A DNA stretch of 64,000 nt from Burkholderia sp. D-99 (GCF_011605345.1 NZ_JAAOXM010000006.1:186001-250000); one strand, 5' to 3'; numbered from the stretch's first letter, positions 6,270 to 17,313 are shown. Made by a program: numbers and translations. Notes: generated by a model not told the origin, from the letters alone.

Positions 6270-8864
6270 ATCAAGGCCGACCATCCCGACACGCTTGTCT
6301 TCTACCGGATGGGCGACTTCTACGAGCTGTTCTTCGAAGACGCGGAAAAGGCCGCACGCCTGCTCGACCTGACCCTCACGCAACGCGGCGCATCGGCCGG
6401 TACGCCGATCAAGATGGCCGGCGTACCGCATCACGCGGTCGAGCAGTATCTGGCCAAGCTCGTGAAGATGGGCGAATCGGTCGCGATCTGCGAGCAGATC
6501 GGCGATCCGGCTACATCGAAGGGCCCCGTCGAGCGCAAGGTCGTGCGCGTCGTCACGCCCGGCACGCTGACCGATGCAGCGCTGCTGTCCGACAAGAACG
6601 ACGTTTACCTGCTCGCCATGTGCACGGGCCACAACAAGCGTGGCGTCGCGGTCAATATCGGCCTCGCGTGGCTGAACCTCGCAAGCGGCGCGCTGCGGCT
6701 CGCCGAAATCGAACCCGAGCAGCTCGCTGCCGCGCTCGAGCGCATCCGGCCGGCAGAGATCCTGACGCCGGACGGCGCAACCGATGCCCTGCCGGCAGGC
6801 GCGGGCGCAAGCAAACGCGTGCCGGCATGGCACTTCGACATCGCGTCGGGCACGCAGCGCCTGTGCGACCAGCTCGATGTCGCGAGCCTCGACGGGTTCG
6901 GCGCGCATTCGCTGACGAGCGCGTGCGGCGCGGCCGGCGCGCTGCTGCTCTACGCAGCAGCCACGCAGGGCCAGCAGCTGCGGCACGTGCGCAGCCTGAA
7001 GGTCGAGAACGAAACCGAGTACATCGGCCTGGATCCGGCCACGCGCCGCAACCTCGAACTGACCGAGACGTTGCGCGGCACCGAGTCGCCGACGCTGTAT
7101 TCGCTGCTCGACACCTGCTGCACGACGATGGGCAGCCGCCTGCTGCGCCACTGGCTGCATCACCCGCCGCGTGCGTCGGTCGCCGCACAGTCGCGCCAGC
7201 AGGCGATCGGCGCGCTGCTCGATGCGCCGGCAGACGCCAGCCTCGATGCGCTGCGCAGCGCGCTGCGCCAGATCGCCGACGTCGAACGGATCACCGGGCG
7301 CCTCGCACTGTTGTCCGCGCGCCCGCGCGACCTGTCGAGCCTGCGCGACACGTTCGCCGCCCTTCCGGCACTGCGTGATCGCATCAGCGCGATCGTCGCG
7401 AACGCGGACGCACTCACCCGCGTCGACTCAGCACTCGCGCCGCCCGCCGAATGCCTCGACCTGCTGACGAGTGCGATTGCACCCGAGCCGGCCGCGATGG
7501 TCCGCGACGGCGGCGTGATCGCGCGCGGCTACGACGCCGAGCTCGACGAGCTGCGCGACATCTCGGAGAACTGCGGGCAGTTCCTGATCGATCTCGAAGC
7601 GCGCGAGCGCGCGCGCACCGGCATCGCGAACCTGCGCGTCGAATACAACAAGGTGCACGGCTTCTACATCGAGGTCACGCGCGGCCAGACCGACAAGGTG
7701 CCCGACGACTACCGCCGGCGCCAGACGTTGAAGAACGCCGAGCGCTACATCACGCCCGAACTGAAGACTTTCGAGGACAAGGCGCTTTCCGCACAGGAAC
7801 GCGCACTGGCGCGCGAACGCGCGCTGTACGACACGGTGCTGCAGGCACTGCTGCCGTTCATCCCCGAGTGCCAGCGTGTCGCATCGGCACTCGCCGAACT
7901 CGACCTGCTCGCCGCATTCGCCGAACGCGCCCGCGCGCTCGACTGGGTCGCGCCGGCCTTCACCGACGAAATCGGCATCGAAATCGAGCAGGGCCGCCAC
8001 CCGGTCGTCGAAGCGCAGGTCGAACAGTTCATCGCGAACGACTGCCGCTTCGGCACCGAGCGCAAGCTGCTGCTGATCACCGGCCCGAACATGGGCGGTA
8101 AATCGACGTTCATGCGGCAGACTGCGTTGATCGCGCTGATGGCTTATGTCGGCAGCTACGTGCCGGCCAAGTCGGCCTGCTTCGGCCCGATCGACCGGAT
8201 CTTCACGCGCATCGGCGCGGCGGACGATCTCGCGGGCGGCCGCTCGACCTTCATGGTCGAGATGACCGAAGCCGCGGCGATCCTCAACGACGCGACGCCG
8301 CAAAGCCTCGTGCTGATGGACGAGATCGGCCGCGGCACGTCGACGTTCGACGGCCTCGCGCTCGCGTGGGCCATCGCGCGCCACCTGCTGGCGCACAACG
8401 CGTGCTACACACTGTTCGCGACGCACTACTTCGAGCTGACGCAACTGCCGGCCGAATTTCCGCAGGCGGCCAACGTCCACCTGTCGGCCGTCGAGCACGG
8501 CCACGGCATCGTGTTCCTGCACGCGGTCAACGAAGGCCCGGCCAACCAGAGCTACGGCCTGCAGGTCGCACAACTCGCAGGTGTTCCCGCGCCCGTGATC
8601 CGCGCCGCGCGCAAGCACCTTGCTTATCTCGAACAGCAGTCGGCGTCGCAGCACACCCCGCAACTCGACCTGTTCAGCGCGCCGCCGGTGGCCGTCGACG
8701 ATCTCGAATGCGCGGACGCGCCGGCGCTGCCCGACACGCCGCACCCAGCGCTCGAAAAACTGCGCGACATCGATCCCGACGATCTCAAGCCGCGTGAAGC
8801 GCTCGACCTGCTGTACGAACTGCGCACGCTGGTCCGGTCGCACGATGCCGACGGGCACGCGTAA
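6207..8864 (+). CDS. mutS: DNA mismatch repair protein MutS
   Basis: An 885-residue MutS, close to the usual length. It recognises mismatches and small loops and recruits MutL. The mismatch-binding Phe-x-Glu motif lies in GDFYELF (residues 36-42). The ATPase has Walker A GPNMGGKST (about 626-634), Walker B LMDEIGRGTSTFDG (Asp705/Glu706) and the ATHYFELT dimer segment. The C-terminus carries the DDLKPREALDLLYELR helix used in oligomerisation. The ATG at 6207 (MTTLSPDAFAGHTPMMQQYL) is the conserved family start although its ribosome site is weak. Its 5' end is duplicated at 2290-2437, and the last 20 bases overlap the next gene. Confidence 0.98.
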   Translation: MTTLSPDAFAGHTPMMQQYLRIKADHPDTLVFYRMGDFYELFFEDAEKAARLLDLTLTQRGASAGTPIKMAGVPHHAVEQYLAKLVKMGESVAICEQIGDPATSKGPVERKVVRVVTPGTLTDAALLSDKNDVYLLAMCTGHNKRGVAVNIGLAWLNLASGALRLAEIEPEQLAAALERIRPAEILTPDGATDALPAGAGASKRVPAWHFDIASGTQRLCDQLDVASLDGFGAHSLTSACGAAGALLLYAAATQGQQLRHVRSLKVENETEYIGLDPATRRNLELTETLRGTESPTLYSLLDTCCTTMGSRLLRHWLHHPPRASVAAQSRQQAIGALLDAPADASLDALRSALRQIADVERITGRLALLSARPRDLSSLRDTFAALPALRDRISAIVANADALTRVDSALAPPAECLDLLTSAIAPEPAAMVRDGGVIARGYDAELDELRDISENCGQFLIDLEARERARTGIANLRVEYNKVHGFYIEVTRGQTDKVPDDYRRRQTLKNAERYITPELKTFEDKALSAQERALARERALYDTVLQALLPFIPECQRVASALAELDLLAAFAERARALDWVAPAFTDEIGIEIEQGRHPVVEAQVEQFIANDCRFGTERKLLLITGPNMGGKSTFMRQTALIALMAYVGSYVPAKSACFGPIDRIFTRIGAADDLAGGRSTFMVEMTEAAAILNDATPQSLVLMDEIGRGTSTFDGLALAWAIARHLLAHNACYTLFATHYFELTQLPAEFPQAANVHLSAVEHGHGIVFLHAVNEGPANQSYGLQVAQLAGVPAPVIRAARKHLAYLEQQSASQHTPQLDLFSAPPVAVDDLECADAPALPDTPHPALEKLRDIDPDDLKPREALDLLYELRTLVRSHDADGHA

Positions 8865-10116
8865 GCGCATCCCGCGCGGCCTGCCGGCTCGCACCGCCGC
8901 CGCGCTCGTCGCGGCCGTGCTCGCGCTCGCACAGGCCGCCGCGCTGGCCGCACCGCCGAAGCGCAGCACCGCGCCCTACTCGTTCGCGGTCGTGTCGGGC
9001 GTGATCAACGCCCCCGCGGACGAGCCGGCCGCCCAGCGGCTGCTCGATGCGATCGCGCGCGAGCGCAATCTCGCGTTCGTCGTCTATGCGGGCGATCTCA
9101 AGGGTTCGAAGGAGGCGTGCCGCGATGCACTGTATTCGCAGCGCGGCGCGATCCTGGATGCGGCACGCGTGCCGCTCGTGTTCATTCCCGGTCACGACGA
9201 CTGGGCAACCTGCAACACCGCGGCCGGCGGCGGCTACGATCCGGTCGAGCGGCTCGACTTCCTGCGGCAGACGCTGCTCGCCGATTCCGCACTGCCCGAC
9301 CCCGGCGCGCTGCAAATCACGCGGGAAAGCGAAGTCGCACGGTTCCGGCCGTATCGGGAGAACGCACGCTGGATGCGCGACGACATCGTCTACGTCGCGC
9401 TCAACGCGCCGGCGCCGAACAACCACTACCTGACGGCCGGCGGCCGCAACGGCGAATTCGAGGATCGCATCATCGCGAACGGTTTCTGGATCGACCACGC
9501 GGCCGAATACGCTAAGCGGCGCGAGGCGCGCGCGATGGTGGTGATGTTCGAAGGCGATCCGCAGTTCGAACGCTATGAACGCGCGGAACGCTTCGCGTGG
9601 CTGCGTTTCAACCGGCCGCGCGTGCGCGACGGCTTCCGTGAGTTGAAACGAACGCTGGTGAAGGCAGCGGCGACGTTCCGCGGCCCGATACTCGTGATGC
9701 ACGCGAGCGGCGAACCGCTTGCGAACGGCTTTCTGATCGACCGCCCGCTGCGTACAGACGACGGTGAACTGGTAGGTAACGTGACGCGCGTCGCGATCGG
9801 ACCGCGCCATCCGGCGAATCAGTGGGTCAAGGTGAGCGTGTCGCCGTCACGGCAGACAATCTTCAACGTGAGCCTGCAGGAGGTGCCGAAGAACCTGCCC
9901 GTGCCGCCCGCGCTGCCGCTCGTGCCGCGTGACGACGTGCCGTTGCCGCAGATGCCGGAAATCCCTGCATTGCCGGCGCTGCCCGACTCGTCGTCGGTCG
10001 CACCGCCACTGCAGGGCGACGGCGCCGCACCGGGCGGCGCGTCGTGGCCGGCGCCGGCCCCTGCATCGGGGCCGGCGTCCGGCCTGCCTGCGAGCTCAGT
10101 GCAAGGTGCGCCCTGA
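8845..10116 (+). CDS. Exported metallophosphoesterase-like protein (degenerate)
   Basis: A 423-residue protein. The start at 8845 overlaps the mutS end and gives an Arg-rich n-region plus hydrophobic core ending AQAAALA, a signal peptide. The body resembles calcineurin-like phosphoesterases: VVYAGDLKG in the place of the GDxxD motif and VFIPGHDDW in the place of GNHE, with ILVMHASGEP later. The first D-x-H motif and the final GHxH are not visible, so metal binding and catalysis are doubtful. The C-terminus is a Pro/Ala-rich low-complexity tail (from about residue 355). Likely periplasmic; function unknown. Translational coupling to mutS is possible, but a shared function is not implied. Confidence 0.75.
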   Translation: MPTGTRKRIPRGLPARTAAALVAAVLALAQAAALAAPPKRSTAPYSFAVVSGVINAPADEPAAQRLLDAIARERNLAFVVYAGDLKGSKEACRDALYSQRGAILDAARVPLVFIPGHDDWATCNTAAGGGYDPVERLDFLRQTLLADSALPDPGALQITRESEVARFRPYRENARWMRDDIVYVALNAPAPNNHYLTAGGRNGEFEDRIIANGFWIDHAAEYAKRREARAMVVMFEGDPQFERYERAERFAWLRFNRPRVRDGFRELKRTLVKAAATFRGPILVMHASGEPLANGFLIDRPLRTDDGELVGNVTRVAIGPRHPANQWVKVSVSPSRQTIFNVSLQEVPKNLPVPPALPLVPRDDVPLPQMPEIPALPALPDSSSVAPPLQGDGAAPGGASWPAPAPASGPASGLPASSVQGAP

Positions 10117-10638
10117 CGGCGCTTCGCCGTCTTCATCTTCGTCCTCGTCGACGATCTCGAGCCCTTCCGCGCCATGCGCATGCTCATGCTCGATTTCGTC
10201 TTCGGTTGCTTCGCGAACGTCCTTCACGGTGAGCGCGAAACGCAGCGCCATGCCTGCCAGCGGGTGGTTGCCGTCGAGCACGACCTTGTCTTCGGCAACG
10301 TCGGTGACCGTATAGATCAGCGAATCGACTTCCTCGTCACCGTCTTCCGGCGTGCCTTCGAACTGCATGCCCACTTCGAGCGGCTCGGGAAAGCGATCGC
10401 GCGGCTCGATCTTCACGAGTTCGGGATCGTAGTCGCCGAACGCGTCCTGCGGCTCGAGCTGAACCTGCGCCTGGTAGCCCGGCTCGTGGCCGTCGAGCTG
10501 TTCCTCGATCTTGGGGAACGTGCCATCATAGCCGCCGTGCAGATAGACCATCGGCTCGTCGCTTTCCTCGATCAGATTGCCCTGTGCATCCGACAGCTTG
10601 TAAGTGACCGACACGACGGTGTTTTTTGCGATTTTCAT
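10096..10638 (-). CDS. slyD: FKBP-type peptidyl-prolyl isomerase SlyD
   Basis: A 180-residue cytoplasmic prolyl isomerase/chaperone. It starts MKIAKNTVVSVTYKL, the typical SlyD N-terminus, after GGGAGAATTGG; an upstream in-frame extension is rejected for that reason. FKBP half-domains flank the insert-in-flap segment (about residues 65-125, HEPGY... GNHPLAGMAL). The C-terminal tail is acidic with a few histidines (EHEHAHG) rather than the Cys/His-rich nickel-binding tail of E. coli SlyD, so a role in nickel delivery is less likely. Its 3' end overlaps the phosphoesterase-like gene on the other strand by 21 bases. It is divergent from the oxygenase gene, with a 32-base gap. Confidence 0.93.
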   Translation of the reverse strand: MKIAKNTVVSVTYKLSDAQGNLIEESDEPMVYLHGGYDGTFPKIEEQLDGHEPGYQAQVQLEPQDAFGDYDPELVKIEPRDRFPEPLEVGMQFEGTPEDGDEEVDSLIYTVTDVAEDKVVLDGNHPLAGMALRFALTVKDVREATEDEIEHEHAHGAEGLEIVDEDEDEDGEAPSGRTLH

Positions 10639-10662
10639 CCAATTCTCCCAAATACAAGTCTC

Positions 10663-10668
10663 ATTATA
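10663..10668 (-). promoter_or_regulatory. -10 element for slyD
   Basis: TATAAT on the minus strand lies 24 bases upstream of the slyD start. A TTGAGA sits upstream with a shorter than ideal spacer (about 14 bases). The promoter overlaps the start of the divergent oxygenase gene, so their transcription may interfere. Confidence 0.45.
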
Positions 10669-10670
10669 CG

Positions 10671-11891
10671 ATGCGCAACCGGTCTCAAGCCGTACCGCGG
10701 GATGCCGCTGCCGCCCCGCTCGGCGCGCCGCCTTCCGATCTTCCCACACAGCTGCTCGGCGGTCTTACGCCGGCGCAATTCATGCGCGGCTACTGGCAGA
10801 AGAAGCCGCTCCTGATCCGACAGGCGATCCCCGGCGTCGCGTCGCCGGTCTCGCGCGACGCGCTGTTCGAGCTCGCCGCGGACTATGACGCGGAATCGCG
10901 GTTGATCACCCATTTTCGTAACAAGTGGCAACTGGCTCATGGCCCGTTCGAGCCCGGCTCGCTGCCTGCCGTCACGCGCAAGGCCTGGACCCTGCTCGTA
11001 CAGGGACTCGACCTGCATGTCGATGCGGCACGCGCGCTGCTCGACCGCTTCCGCTTCATCCCCGACGCGCGCCTGGACGACCTGATGATCTCGTATGCGA
11101 CGGACGGCGGCGGCGTCGGCCCGCATTTCGACTCATATGACGTATTCCTGCTACAGGTCGAAGGCCGGCGCCGCTGGCGCGTCGGTGCGCAGAAGGACCT
11201 GTCGCTGCAGCCGGACGTGCCGCTGAAGATCCTCGAAAACTTCGAGCCGAGCGACGAATGGGTGCTGGAACCCGGCGACATGCTGTACCTGCCGCCGCAC
11301 ATCGCGCACGACGGCGTGGCCGAAGGCGAATGCATGACCTGCTCGATCGGTTTCCGGGCTCCGTCCGCAGGCGAGCTGGGCGCCCAGTTCCTGTACTATC
11401 TCGCGGAGCGTGGCGGCCTGCGTGAAGGGTGCGGCGACGACCTCTACCGCGATCCGAAGCAGCCGGCCGTCGATACGCCCGCGCAACTGCCTCCGGCGAT
11501 GGTCGAGCGCGTTGCCGAGATCGTCGACGCGATTCGCTGGCGCAAGCGCGACGTCGCCGAGTTCCTCGGCTGCTACCTGAGCGAGCCCAAGCCGAACGTC
11601 GTTTTCGACCCGCCCGCGCGCCCGCTGTCCGAGGCCGCGTTCGTCACGCAAGCGTCACGTCGTGGCGTGTGTCTCGACAGAAGGGCCGCATTGATGTATA
11701 ACGCGCGCTCGTACTTCATTAATGGCGAGGAAGGACCGCTCGAGCAGGCCAGCGAATGGCTGCCCGAACTGGCCGATCAACGCCTGATGGAGGCGAAACG
11801 GTTTGTAACACTATCCCGGGCTCCCTCGATGACAGCTTTGTTGCACGAGTGGTATCGTGCGGGCTGGATACGGGTCGGTGGCCGGAATTAG
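10671..11891 (+). CDS. roxA: JmjC/cupin 2OG-Fe(II) ribosomal oxygenase (uL16 arginine hydroxylase type)
   Basis: A 406-residue protein of the YcfD/RoxA family, which hydroxylates an arginine of ribosomal protein L16 using 2-oxoglutarate, Fe(II) and oxygen. The JmjC facial triad is visible: HFD (H152, D154) in GGVGPHFDSYDVFLLQVEG and a histidine in YLPPHIAHDG (about 213). The characteristic N-terminal YWQKKPLLIRQA is present. The C-terminal half holds the winged-helix dimerisation region. The ATG at 10671 is the first consistent with the family; no strong ribosome site is visible. The neighbouring slyD is divergent. Confidence 0.9.
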   Translation: MRNRSQAVPRDAAAAPLGAPPSDLPTQLLGGLTPAQFMRGYWQKKPLLIRQAIPGVASPVSRDALFELAADYDAESRLITHFRNKWQLAHGPFEPGSLPAVTRKAWTLLVQGLDLHVDAARALLDRFRFIPDARLDDLMISYATDGGGVGPHFDSYDVFLLQVEGRRRWRVGAQKDLSLQPDVPLKILENFEPSDEWVLEPGDMLYLPPHIAHDGVAEGECMTCSIGFRAPSAGELGAQFLYYLAERGGLREGCGDDLYRDPKQPAVDTPAQLPPAMVERVAEIVDAIRWRKRDVAEFLGCYLSEPKPNVVFDPPARPLSEAAFVTQASRRGVCLDRRAALMYNARSYFINGEEGPLEQASEWLPELADQRLMEAKRFVTLSRAPSMTALLHEWYRAGWIRVGGRN

Positions 11892-12122
11892 TGTGAGTCG
11901 CCCCGTATGCCCGTACGGATCAAATTCTGTATGGGAAAGACAACGTATTGACCCCGCATTTGTCGACGGTCGATAGGAAAGTGCATATAATTTCCGCCCA
12001 AGCCGTAGGGAAGATTCACGCTCTAGAAGTGCATCTCCACCAGCGGCCCAGGTCGGTGTTGGAGCACATTACCGGTATTGTTTCGCGCTGTTGCTTACCT
12101 TTAACCATAAAAGGACGTGATC
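11892..12122 (+). promoter_or_regulatory. Promoter and long leader of the Ala-rich lipoprotein gene
   Basis: A TATAAT box stands at 11986-11991. No good -35 lies at standard distance; a TTGACC at 11948 is too far away. If transcription starts near 11998 the mRNA has a leader of about 125 bases before the ATG at 12123, which is long for this genome. I see no recognisable riboswitch. Confidence 0.4.
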
Positions 12123-12386
12123 ATGAAGAAATCCCTCCTCGTAGCTTCCCTGTTGGCTGCTGTTGCACTGGCTGCTTGCAACAAGAGCGCTGATCAAGCT
12201 GCTTCGTCGGCTGCAAGCGACGCGGCTGCTGCTGCTTCGACGGCTGCTTCGGCAGTTGCTGGTGCAGCGAGCGACGCTTCGGCTGCTGCTTCGTCGGCAA
12301 CGGCTGCTGCGAGCGACGCTGCTGCTGCAGTGGCGTCGGCTGCTTCGGCAGCGACGGCTGCTCCGGCTTCGGGCGCAAGCCAGTAA
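12123..12386 (+). CDS. Small alanine/serine-rich lipoprotein
   Basis: An 87-residue lipoprotein. The signal MKKSLLVASLLAAVALAAC has a lipobox ending at Cys19. The mature part is almost only Ala, Ser, Asp and Thr in repeated ASDAAAAAS-like units, predicted as one long helix. The start is taken at the second ATG (12123) because AAAAGGACG precedes it at the right distance. Alanine codons are strongly GCT/GCA-biased, unlike the GCC/GCG preference around it, as in highly expressed small proteins. It is followed directly by a strong terminator, so it is a single-gene transcript. Probably a surface or periplasmic structural lipoprotein; function unknown. Confidence 0.85.
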   Translation: MKKSLLVASLLAAVALAACNKSADQAASSAASDAAAAASTAASAVAGAASDASAAASSATAAASDAAAAVASAASAATAAPASGASQ

Positions 12387-12402
12387 GCCTCAGCGTCAGC
12401 TG

Positions 12403-12434
12403 AAAAAAAACCGGCCCGAGGGCCGGTTTTTTTA
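12403..12434. terminator. Bidirectional intrinsic terminator
   Basis: The stem AACCGGCCC / GGGCCGGTT with a GA-centred loop is flanked by a run of A on the left and a run of T on the right. It can end the lipoprotein transcript (plus) and the MBL-bamC transcript (minus). Confidence 0.9.
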
Positions 12435-12499
12435 CGTCTGCCGTTTCTGCGCCTGTCGCCCGGCAGTCGCACCGGGCCGCCACCGCGGCCTTGCCCCGC

Positions 12500-13276
12500 T
12501 CATCCGAGCGCCAGCCAGTCGAAGCCCGCGTCCTGCGTGGCGACGATCACGTCTTCCCCGTTCGTCCCCAGTACGCCGCCAAACGCCTGGCGGACCAGTT
12601 CCGGCAGGTTGTTCTGCTGGCTCAGGTGCGCCCCGACCAGGTGCTTGAGGCGGCTGCGTTCAAGCGACGCGAGGATGGCCGCCGCCGCGTCGTTGCTCAG
12701 GTGGCCATGGTTGCCGCCGATGCGCGCCTTCAGCGACTGCGGATAGCGGCTCCCGGCCAGCATCGCGGTGTCGTGGTTGGATTCGAGCACCAGCGCGTCG
12801 CAGCCACTCAGGACGGCCGTGATGTGCGGCGTGGCCATTCCGACGTCCGTCAGTACGCCGAGCCGGCTACAGCCGTTCATAAAGACGAACTGGAGCGGTT
12901 CGCGCGCGTCGTGAGGGACCGTATAGGGCATCACGGCCAGATCGCGTATCGCGGCCGTCTCGTCGCCCCACAGCACGTGGAGATCGACATCGGCCTCATC
13001 CGCGCCGACCGCACGTGCGGTGCCCCAGCTCATGTAGAGCGGCAGCGATGCCCGGCGGGCGAGCGTCAGCGCACTGCCGACGTGGTCGCTGTGTTCGTGG
13101 GTAATGAGGATCGCATCGAGATCGCCGATGCAGAGATTCAGACGGCCGAGACGACGCTCGACCTCCTTGGCGGAAAAGCCGCAGTCGAGCAGCACGCGGG
13201 TGGTCGTCGTGCCGCTCGAGGCCTCGACGACCAGCGCGTTGCCTTCGCTGCCGCTTCCGAGGCTGGCGAATCGCAC
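12500..13276 (-). CDS. MBL-fold metallo-hydrolase (YycJ/PhnP-like)
   Basis: A 258-residue soluble metallo-beta-lactamase-fold enzyme. The N-terminal MRFASLGSGSEGNALVVE and the zinc motif THEHSDH (H60-H65) place it with the COG1235 group (YycJ/WalJ-type nucleases and PhnP-like phosphodiesterases). Further ligands are seen in TVPHDA and ESNHD. The substrate is not predictable. It starts four bases after bamC ends, so it is cotranscribed with bamC. Confidence 0.88.
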   Translation of the reverse strand: MRFASLGSGSEGNALVVEASSGTTTTRVLLDCGFSAKEVERRLGRLNLCIGDLDAILITHEHSDHVGSALTLARRASLPLYMSWGTARAVGADEADVDLHVLWGDETAAIRDLAVMPYTVPHDAREPLQFVFMNGCSRLGVLTDVGMATPHITAVLSGCDALVLESNHDTAMLAGSRYPQSLKARIGGNHGHLSNDAAAAILASLERSRLKHLVGAHLSQQNNLPELVRQAFGGVLGTNGEDVIVATQDAGFDWLALG

Positions 13277-13280
13277 GCGC

Positions 13281-14426
13281 TCAGTTCAGCTGCGCGTGGA
13301 GCAGCGAAATGATCCGCTGCGCGTCCGACGAGTTGTCGACCTGGCCGTTTGCGCCGATTACCGCGACTTGCGTGCCGCCGCTGCCTTGCGCGCGCACGTT
13401 GACCAGGAATTCCCTGCCCGGCTTCGCGGCCACCGGGCCGCCGTAGAACAGCTTGCCGAACAGGCCGTCACGCTTCAGCTCTTCCATCGAATTCGCATAG
13501 CGCACGGTGTACACGCCCTTCTCGCGGTCGCGATTGTCGACCGTGAAGTTGGTCCGGTCGAGCGCCAGGCCCACTCGCAGCCACGCGCGGTCGAACGACT
13601 CGGCCAGCTGCAGCGTTGCCGCGCCGCTGCTCGTGTCGCTGACCTGCGCCGGCGCCGTCGCGGGGTGCGCATCGGTCAGCAGCTGCTTCGCCTGCGCATC
13701 GGTCAGACCGAACTTCTGCATCAGCTTCGACAGGAATACTGCTTCGAGCACCGGGTTGCGCGGACGCTCCTCCCAGCGCGACGACGTGCCGCCCTGCGGG
13801 CCGACCATCATTTCTTCCATCGCGCTGTGCGTGATCGAGATGTCGGTGTTGCCGTCCGACGTGCGGTTCACGAGCGTACGGAAGCGATCGCGTGTGCCGG
13901 ACGAGTACGCGAAATCGATGACCTTGCCGATCGTGCGGCGGAACCAGTCGTCGGGAATGTTCGCGCGGTTTTCGGCCCAGTCGGTGGCCATGATGCCCGT
14001 CGACGGCGCATCGGTCTTCAGCGAGAAACCGTTCTCCTGCCAGAACTCCTTCAGGATCGGCCACAGCTGCTCGGGCGTCCGGCCATCGACGACGAGCCAG
14101 CGGCGGTCGCCGTCGCGCTCGATGTGCATGCCGAGCGGATCCTGCGCGCTCGGGATGCCGTCGGTCGCGTTGCCAGCCTGCGTCGTGACCCGCGGCGGCA
14201 GCGTGCCGAGCCCGGCGTTGGTCGGCGGTGCGACGAACTGCTGCGTCGTCGGCACGGGCTTCAGGTCGCTCGGCACCGCGAGCGGCGGCGCCGAACCGGT
14301 GTTCTTGTAGTTGACCCGGTCGGGGGCCAGGTAGTCGTTCAGCGTATCGCAGCCAGCGAGCGCGCCCAGCGCCAGCGCCACCACCGACAGCTGGATGGCG
14401 CGAGAGGAAATGGCGAAACGTTTCAT
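13281..14426 (-). CDS. bamC: Outer membrane protein assembly factor BamC
   Basis: A 381-residue lipoprotein with signal MKRFAISSRA...LGALAGC and lipobox cysteine at residue 26. BamC is an accessory part of the BAM complex that folds beta-barrel proteins into the outer membrane. An unstructured proline-rich N-terminal stretch (PPLAVPSDLKPVP) is followed by two helix-grip domains separated by a linker near residue 220, as in the family. It is longer than E. coli BamC (344 residues). Its position directly downstream of dapA is the same as in E. coli (dapA-bamC), which supports the call. Confidence 0.93.
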   Translation of the reverse strand: MKRFAISSRAIQLSVVALALGALAGCDTLNDYLAPDRVNYKNTGSAPPLAVPSDLKPVPTTQQFVAPPTNAGLGTLPPRVTTQAGNATDGIPSAQDPLGMHIERDGDRRWLVVDGRTPEQLWPILKEFWQENGFSLKTDAPSTGIMATDWAENRANIPDDWFRRTIGKVIDFAYSSGTRDRFRTLVNRTSDGNTDISITHSAMEEMMVGPQGGTSSRWEERPRNPVLEAVFLSKLMQKFGLTDAQAKQLLTDAHPATAPAQVSDTSSGAATLQLAESFDRAWLRVGLALDRTNFTVDNRDREKGVYTVRYANSMEELKRDGLFGKLFYGGPVAAKPGREFLVNVRAQGSGGTQVAVIGANGQVDNSSDAQRIISLLHAQLN

Positions 14427-14537
14427 GAAATCCTTCGTCTTGCTAGAACGCTCGTCAGGAGCGGCGCCGGACGGAGCCGGCCGGTGCGGGTTAATCAGGG
14501 TTCGAGCCGGCGGCCGCAGGACGCGGCCGCCTCGGCA

Positions 14538-15443
<906 letters not shown>

Positions 15444-15480
15444 GAAACGCGATTGAGATTATGTACCGGTAAACGTTGAG

Positions 15481-15508
15481 ATTGTAGCGGATTAGCCGGG
15501 CAGTTCGT
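15481..15508 (-). promoter_or_regulatory. Candidate dapA promoter
   Basis: On the minus strand TACAAT (15481-15486) is preceded by TTACGA at 18-base spacing. It overlaps the last codons of the upstream methyltransferase gene and lies about 40 bases before the dapA start. The -35 match is weak. Confidence 0.35.
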
Positions 15509-16094
15509 AACGTGGAATTCCCGCCCCCGCCTTCGGGGTCGCGCCCTCGCGCACTGCGCAGAGACGCTGGACGAATGCCTCGCGCGGCGCGGCGATGAAC
15601 CCGTCCTCGTATGCGACCACCCGCAGGCGGCCGTGTACGGCGTCCAGCAGCTCGCCCGGGGCGAGCAGGAACGCGGGGTTGGACGGTTTACCGACCGTTT
15701 CGTTTCCTTGCGCGAAGGTTTCGTAGATGAGCAAGCCGCCCGGCGCCACCGCATCGAGCAGATGGGGCCAGAGCGGACGATGCAGATAATGGGTGACGAT
15801 CACCGCCGAAAACTGCTCGCCGGCCGGCAATGGCCACGGTGCACCTTCAAGATCGGCGTCACGGGCGTCGACGCCCGGAATCGCACGCAACGCGGCCAGC
15901 GCGACCGGGTCGCGGTCGAGTGCGACGACCGGATGCCCGTGCAACGCGAACCAGCGCGCATGACGGCCGCCGCCCGCGGCGACATCCAGCACCGCGCTGC
16001 CTGCCGGCACGAGCCGCGACCATTGCGCGACCCAGCGCGACGGCTCGGCCTGGGCGACGTGGCCGCCCGCGGCGGCGATGACGGATGTGCTCAT
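15492..16094 (-). CDS. Class I SAM-dependent methyltransferase
   Basis: A 200-residue soluble methyltransferase. Motif I is VLDVAAGGGRHARWFA and an acidic motif II is ALDRDP, both binding SAM. IVTHYLHRPLWPHLLDAVAPGGLLIYETFA contains the motif IV/post-motif region, which resembles tellurite-resistance/TehB-like small methyltransferases. The start at 16094 (MSTSVIAAAGG) is preferred because an upstream extension would run into trpS in another frame; the gene begins 8 bases after trpS ends. Substrate unknown. Confidence 0.85.
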   Translation of the reverse strand: MSTSVIAAAGGHVAQAEPSRWVAQWSRLVPAGSAVLDVAAGGGRHARWFALHGHPVVALDRDPVALAALRAIPGVDARDADLEGAPWPLPAGEQFSAVIVTHYLHRPLWPHLLDAVAPGGLLIYETFAQGNETVGKPSNPAFLLAPGELLDAVHGRLRVVAYEDGFIAAPREAFVQRLCAVREGATPKAGAGIPRYELPG

Positions 16095-16102
16095 GCGGTC
16101 GA

Positions 16103-17305
<1,203 letters not shown>

Positions 17306-17313
17306 GATTGTCG

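Noticed and set aside
12194..12472. Minus-strand Ala-rich frame opposite the small lipoprotein
   Set aside because: It is the complement of the same GCT/GCA repeat and has no signal or ribosome site; the plus-strand lipoprotein has both.
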